Source: Rhizopus sp. PT2906
Taxonomy: Eukaryota > Mucoromycota > Mucoromycetes > Mucorales > Rhizopodaceae
Assembly (NCBI GenBank): GCA_025529335.1
Contig: JAMYHX010000082.1
Span: forward strand, 1-64,000
Length of the DNA stretch: 64,000 bases
Direction of reading: 5' to 3'
Shown: piece by piece, positions 59,396 to 64,000 of the stretch
How the letters are laid out: each line of letters opens with the position of its first letter
Position numbering within the stretch: the stretch's first letter is position 1
Notes under the pieces: generated by a model
What the model saw: only the letters and a program-made list of their open reading frames with translations
What the model was told of the DNA's origin: nothing
The model's database searches: none
Translations under genes and position numbers: made by a program

Positions 59396-59707
59396 TTATA
59401 GGTTGGAAGTGTAAACTAAGAATCCATTTCGATGATTGAAATTGTAATAGAGTTGAACATTAGGTTTATCTTGTATTTTATCATTTTGTTGTTGTTGCTG
59501 TTGTTGTTGTTCTTCTTCTCTTGTCAATTCATTTAGACAAGTGTCAAACCAATGTTGTTCTAATAGATCTTCTTTAGGTCCTCGTAGTAAATTGGTAATC
59601 AAGACATATTTGCGTATGGATAAATCAATACGTGTCTGATCGTACTCGGCTAATTTCGCATAAGATAGTAATTCGATGTTATCTTTTATATTTTCATTCA
59701 TTGTCAA
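59396..59707 (-). CDS. Unknown small protein with Gln tract (103 aa)
   Basis: Single-exon frame on the minus strand. The start is either 59707 (as counted) or the Met two codons later. The first 70 residues look helical (SYAKLAEYDQTRIDLSIRKY, EDLLEQHWFDTCLNELTR), followed by an eight-residue Gln run and LYYNFNHRNGFLVYTSNL. No family was recognised. The composition, the in-frame Gln run and the clear separation from the divergent epsin gene (starts about 340 bp apart) make it likely to be real. It probably shares a bidirectional promoter with epsin. Confidence 0.6.
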   Translation of the reverse strand: MTMNENIKDNIELLSYAKLAEYDQTRIDLSIRKYVLITNLLRGPKEDLLEQHWFDTCLNELTREEEQQQQQQQQNDKIQDKPNVQLYYNFNHRNGFLVYTSNL

Positions 59708-60045
59708 ATCAATTATAAAAAGTAAAGTAAAGGGAAAGAAGAAAGAAAGAAAGAAAAATGATCGAATGTGAAATTTATATTCTCTTTAATCTACTGCGGA
59801 AGTGACGTCGCGCAGCTCATCCTTTAAGATGTCTATCACAAAAAGGAGTTCTGCTTCTCTCTTTATGTTTTCGGAAATAATTGGGCCAATTCCATTGCGA
59901 CATTCATTTAGATTATTTTACAAATAAATAAAAAAATGATTGACACACACCTTCGTGTTACTCCACTTCAAAATAACAATTTCTCTTTTTAGTAATTTTT
60001 TAATTCTTTTTCTCTTCTTTCTTTCTTTTTTTTTTTTTATTCATT

Positions 60046-61926
60046 ATGGCAGGAAAAGGTGTAGTCAGAAGCATGTGAGTCATAAAGTGTCACCTTATTT
60101 TATTACTTATTTTAGTAGTAAAAACTATGCAAAAGGATTTAGTGAAGTACAAATTAAAGTAAGAGAGGCAACATCGAATGACCCTCATGGACCCAGTGGT
60201 GTCATTCTAAATGAACTGGCTCAACTTACTTTTAACGAGTAAGATCTAGAAATAATGTGCCAACATTGTTACTTATTCTTTAGACATGACTTTATTGAAA
60301 TCATGGATATGCTTGATAAACGACTGAATGACAAGGGCAAAAATTGGAGACACGTCTTTAAAGTAGGAATATATCAAAAAAAAAAGAAAGAAAAACTTAT
60401 ATGATCATAGGCATTAGTCGTCTTGGATTATTTATTACATTTTGGATCTGAAAATGTGGTCTTGTATGCAAAAGAAAATGTATATGTGATCAAGACACTC
60501 AGAGAATTTCAACATTTGGATGACGCTGGAAGAGATGTTGGACATAATGGTATAAACAATACCATGTCTATATCTTTAATAACACCCCTCTTATAGTTCG
60601 ACAAAGGGCAAATGAAGTAACCAGCTTAATATTGGATGATCAACGACTGAGAGATGAAAGAAAATCACGTCACTCATTGCAAGATAGGGTATGGAGTATA
60701 GATTATACGTCAACAGCTTTGACCAGAAGAAACGAACCGAGGTATATAGATGAAGAACGAGATTTACAGAGAGCCATTGAAGAGAGCAAACGTCTGGCAG
60801 AGATAGAATCCAAAAAACGAGGAGACAGGTAAATGGATTATACTTGTATAACAGATTTTAATTTCATTGTAGTGATGCTGATCTGGCAAGAGCGATTGAG
60901 GAAAGTGAGAGAGAAGCTCGAGAAATGGAAAGGAAACGAAGAGAACAATTAGACAAGACAAATTTTGATAATTTGTTTGGATTACAAACGTCAAGTCCAT
61001 CATTGTAAGTTGCGGGAGTAATAATATAAGCATAAAAATAGCTGGCTCATGATGATTGCAGATCAAACCCATTCCCCACAACTCAACGCTTTGACCCGCT
61101 TTTTCAATCACAGCAACAACAGATACTGCCGCAGACTCAACCGCAGATTCAACCGCAGTGGCCGCAGTCTACTGGCATGTCATTTGCTGACCCTATTACA
61201 GCTACACAACAACAACAACAACAACAGCAGAATAACCCATACTATTCTAGTCCACTTCAAGCACAAATAACAGGGTATCCAACAGGATATGCGTATCAAA
61301 ATACACTTCAAGCACAGATGACAGGATACCCCCCACAGCAAACATCATCATTTTCATCGGGACAAATTCCTCAGTTTCAGGCACAGATGACCGGAATTCA
61401 GAATAGTCATAACCCATTTGGACAAATGAATGCCCAGGTAAATGATTGACAACTTGGCTCGTGCACGACACATTTAGAGACTAAAATCTCAAATGGGATA
61501 GACAACAGGATCAGCTGTTGGAGCAGAAGGATGGATAAGACCAAGGTAAAAAAAAAATATATTTTTTTCCCAGAAGATAATAGAAGAATGACCGTAACAT
61601 GATGTCATTCTATAGCAACGGTATAGATACGTTCGGTAACACAGGCAATCTTCGTATCCCTTTGTAGGTTGAAAAGCATACAAAAATGAATCTTATTGAC
61701 ACTGTTATAGTGGTACAGGATTCGCCAACACATTGGCAACACAACACACTTCCAACAACTTATTTTCAGAGGTAACAATGATATAATCAATTAATTACTC
61801 AAGGGCTTATTTGTATTATAGCCAATTGAGCATCCCAGTCGTAACCCTTTTGGTACATCAAATAATAAGAGTTTACTTGAATTGATGCAAGAACAGAAAT
61901 TGAAAGGACAGCAAAGCTCTTTTTAA
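60046..61926 (+). CDS. Epsin-type endocytic adaptor (ENTH, UIM, NPF)
   Basis: Eleven exons encode 454 aa: 60046-60074, 60119-60238, 60284-60362, 60411-60549, 60597-60828, 60873-61004, 61062-61437, 61502-61545, 61616-61663, 61711-61771 and 61822-61926. Epsins bind PtdIns(4,5)P2, clathrin and ubiquitinated cargo during endocytosis. The ENTH domain occupies about residues 10-145 (KNYAKGFSEVQIKVREATSN, DPHGPSGVILNELAQLTFNE, FKALVVLDYLLHFGSENVV). Two ubiquitin-interacting motifs follow: ERDLQRAIEESKRLAE and DADLARAIEESEREAR. The Gln-rich C-terminus has NPF motifs (SNPFPT, HNPFGQ, RNPFGT), the binding sites for EH-domain proteins, and repeated QAQMTGYP units. The end LLELMQEQKLKGQQ resembles the clathrin-box region. 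The acceptor of the first intron (TAG at 60116-60118) was chosen to give the family's SIKN start. Confidence 0.88.
61204..61428 (+). repeat. Gln tract and Q-A-Q-M-T-G-Y-P repeats inside epsin
   Basis: A CAA/CAG run (eight Gln codons) is followed by three to four related units (LQAQITGYP, LQAQMTGYP, FQAQMTG) within the epsin coding region. These are coding low-complexity repeats that can vary in copy number between strains. Confidence 0.6.
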
Positions 61927-62164
61927 ATAATAAAATATAATATTAAGGGCGAAACCAATCAAAATGATTATTTTGATATTTTTAATATATACACACACAA
62001 GCATACACACACACTCACACACACACACACACAAAAGCAAGTTTACATCGTCACTCTTACATGTAAGTTCTTATCTCAAAAGTATAAATTCTACTTTTAA
62101 ATTTTTTTTTTTTATTTCTTTCTTCTTCCTTCTTCTTTTAATTGTTTCTGATATTCTATTAAAC

Positions 62165-63331
62165 ATGTCAAATACTTTAACAATGCATAATTATGCAAAT
62201 AAAAAACGTGTGACATTAAACAAGAAGTCATTACTATTAGACTATCGTCAACCAGAGCAAGAACGGCAAGTGGAAGCAAATGACTATACACGACAATTAG
62301 TGACCAGTGCACTTCATTTACCATCCTCTACTGGTGTGAATATCATTCAATCTAGTCCCATAAATACCAGTGATAAAAGGGTCATTGATTTACCTCGTAT
62401 CTTAAAATCTTCTATTCGTGCACCAAAATCAGCTCCTTGTAGTCCAACAAAATCAGTACAATTCGATAAAGAAAACTTGGAAAATATCTGTTATTTCAGA
62501 AAGGCTCAAACACCTTTAACCATCAGTCATCGGAAAAATATCTTTTGGGCTGATAGTGATGACGATGAAGAAGAAGACGAAGAAGAAGAAGAAAAGAAAG
62601 AGGCTACGCTGGTATTTCCTAACTGGTCTAATGGTCGATTGGCAGATATCATTGATAAAAGAAATAAGGTGATTCGTATTGAAAAAGGTTTCTTTACTGT
62701 AAAAGATAACATACTTCACGGCAAAGTACTGGTACGTAACCTGGACTATCAAAAGGCGGTGACAGTTCGATACACGTTTGATTATTGGGAAACAGTTCAG
62801 AATGTGCATGCAATTTATCAATCAAATTATCATTCTAATACGCTTTATGATGTCTTTACATTCAAGATCAACATTCAATCCAGTTCGCTTTATTTTGCTA
62901 TTCACTATAAAGTAGGATCTCAAGAATTTTGGGATAATAATGACTGTAAAAATTATGAAATTCAATTTGTACATAATCGTCCAACCTCTACTACTATGAA
63001 CAAAGATCAACAAGAAGAGAATCAATTAAAGAAACGATATGATTTCTCACAAGCGATTAGTAAGCAACAACAACCCATTACCATCAAACCAACACCTTCT
63101 ATTCCAATTGATGTGTCATCATCATCATCACCATCATCAAGGCATCATCAGCATAACAATCACTCTAATTATAATCTTCAGAGCAATTCTAACTCACCCC
63201 TGTATTGTCATTCACCACTTGCTTCTTCCCCTTCGTTTATGGATTTGAATTCTCAGTCCTATCTTGACCTTGTCAATAAGTATTGCTTTTATAGTTCAAG
63301 TCCAACTCGTTCTCCCATGTCAACATACTAA
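62165..63331 (+). CDS. Protein phosphatase 1 glycogen-targeting regulatory subunit (CBM21)
   Basis: Single exon, 388 aa, taking the ATG at 62165 after a T-rich leader. An upstream continuation of the frame is encoded by CA repeats and T tracts and is not used. The PP1-docking RVxF-type motif is KSVQF (about residue 100) in SPTKSVQFDKENL. The CBM21 carbohydrate-binding domain follows at about residues 175-265: RIEKGFFTVKDNILHGKVLV, RNLDYQKAVTVRYTFDYWET, LYFAIHYKVGSQEFWDNND. An acidic run (DSDDDEEEDEEEEE) lies between. The C-terminal third is Ser/His/Asn-rich and disordered. Such proteins (Gac1/Pig1 in yeast, PPP1R3 in animals) bring PP1 to glycogen and activate glycogen synthase. Confidence 0.9.
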   Translation: MSNTLTMHNYANKKRVTLNKKSLLLDYRQPEQERQVEANDYTRQLVTSALHLPSSTGVNIIQSSPINTSDKRVIDLPRILKSSIRAPKSAPCSPTKSVQFDKENLENICYFRKAQTPLTISHRKNIFWADSDDDEEEDEEEEEKKEATLVFPNWSNGRLADIIDKRNKVIRIEKGFFTVKDNILHGKVLVRNLDYQKAVTVRYTFDYWETVQNVHAIYQSNYHSNTLYDVFTFKINIQSSSLYFAIHYKVGSQEFWDNNDCKNYEIQFVHNRPTSTTMNKDQQEENQLKKRYDFSQAISKQQQPITIKPTPSIPIDVSSSSSPSSRHHQHNNHSNYNLQSNSNSPLYCHSPLASSPSFMDLNSQSYLDLVNKYCFYSSSPTRSPMSTY

Positions 63332-63689
63332 AAACTTGCTCTTCTTTTGTTCCCCCAAAAAAAAATTTCTGATATCCCAACAAATCCCGCTTTTTTATAA
63401 AACATCCTTGCATTTACGATAACAACAACAATAACAAAAATATATATTTTTTCTCACCATGAAGAAATAAATAAAAGCTGTATTGAGCCTAAACAATAAA
63501 AACATGTGATACACACACACACACAAATGAAGATATATAGGCAAATGAGTGCATATTATCGTCTTGATAGATAACCAATCCTTTGCTTGTGTATCCTATT
63601 CATGGCCTGACTTTTTAATCATCATTTAACATTATCCATTTTAAGCCCTTTTTATATAAATATCAGAGATCAAGAACATTCTATAAAAA
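63332..63689. other. 3' flank of the PP1-subunit gene
   Basis: No gene seen. Contains a short (CA)n tract near 63515-63527 and T runs. Confidence 0.35.
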
Positions 63690-63995
63690 ATGTCTCTAAA
63701 GAATAGAATATATACACTTTATCAGGTGAAAAAAAAAAAAAGAATTTCCTATAAGCAAAGTTTCGGCTGGTACGCAATTCTTTCCGTTGATCACGCGTGT
63801 TCTTGTCCAATTCATCCTGAAAATGTGCACAATCAACAATTAAAAGTTTTCATTGGATGGGCTTTCCCCCTTTTCAACAAAAACTCCAAGTTTACAAAAC
63901 AGGAAAGGATTGTGCACTTTGTAATGTTTAAAAAAGAGAATGACTATTCTCAAATAAGCATTACACAAGAAAAAGGGAGAGACATTTTTGATTAG
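63690..63995 (+). CDS. Hypothetical 101-aa ORF at the right edge
   Basis: ATG-started frame with TAG at 63993-63995. It includes KQSFGWYAILSVDHACSCPI, HPENVHNQQLKVFIGWAF and KFTKQERIVHFVMFKKEN. No family was recognised. The beginning lies in a poly(A) run (KKKK), which lowers trust. Either a real small gene or the first exon of a gene leaving the window. Confidence 0.3.
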   Translation: MSLKNRIYTLYQVKKKKRISYKQSFGWYAILSVDHACSCPIHPENVHNQQLKVFIGWAFPLFNKNSKFTKQERIVHFVMFKKENDYSQISITQEKGRDIFD

Positions 63996-64000
63996 TGAAA

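Noticed and set aside
61964..62164. N-terminal extension of the PP1 regulatory subunit
   Set aside because: It would be encoded by CA repeats and T tracts in the leader; the ATG at 62165 begins normal coding sequence.
1..64000. CRISPR arrays, bacterial operons, riboswitches or prophage
   Set aside because: The window is eukaryotic with spliceosomal introns throughout; no regular short repeat arrays or bacterial signals are seen.

Overview
The window is a gene-rich stretch of an AT-rich fungal nuclear genome, almost certainly an early-diverging fungus of the Mucorales/Mucoromycota type. Three lines support this: most genes carry several short introns (about 41-69 nt, GT..AG); the protein set is fungal (Fmp27/Hobbit, Mon2, Spo71-like PH protein, Tom6-like peptide, Aro7-type chorismate mutase, STT3); and the mobile-element relics (LINE, DIRS-like tyrosine-recombinase element, Tc1/mariner, low-complexity ORF families) look like those I know from Rhizopus/Mucor-type genomes. 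The species cannot be named from the sequence.

Layout. 1-742: 5' part of an unknown gene on the minus strand, running off the left edge. 1850-2770: relic coding exons and a TIR element. 3160-8903: Spo71-like PH protein (+), proteasome assembly chaperone 1 (+), Tom6-like peptide (-), HGH1 (-). 8990-12650: mobile island with a hairpin MITE, a dead Tc1/mariner transposase and a foldback unit carrying a broken PD-(D/E)XK-like gene between almost identical 275-bp inverted arms. 13142-25760: SET methyltransferase (+), the giant Fmp27/BLTP2 lipid-transfer protein (+), unknown 353-aa protein (-). 26000-36800: the main repeat island (TIR element copies, Rpn-like nuclease relic, DIRS relic, two LINE 3' ends, RZ-finger gene tail), which also holds two intact genes, an 83-aa membrane protein and an HemK/Mtq1 methyltransferase. 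37336-49890: hexokinase, LINE scrap, chorismate mutase, a nucleoplasmin-like acidic protein without an FKBP domain, and MON2. 50563-63331: bZIP factor, broken C2H2 zinc-finger gene, STT3, S9 serine peptidase, a Q-rich small protein, epsin and a glycogen-targeting PP1 subunit.

The genes do not form operons and mostly look like unrelated housekeeping genes. A membrane-traffic and lipid theme is nevertheless visible (Spo71-like, Fmp27, Mon2, epsin). Exon boundaries were deduced by hand from splice sites and reading frame. For every spliced, complete gene whose exons are listed the exon lengths sum to a multiple of three with an open frame, which is the main support for the models.

The most unusual material is the foldback element at 10911-12648, a cluster of three different relics with PD-(D/E)XK-like signatures within about 20 kb, a four-copy TIR/palindrome MITE family, and several extreme gene-structure features (31-nt intron, 13-nt and 22-nt internal exons).
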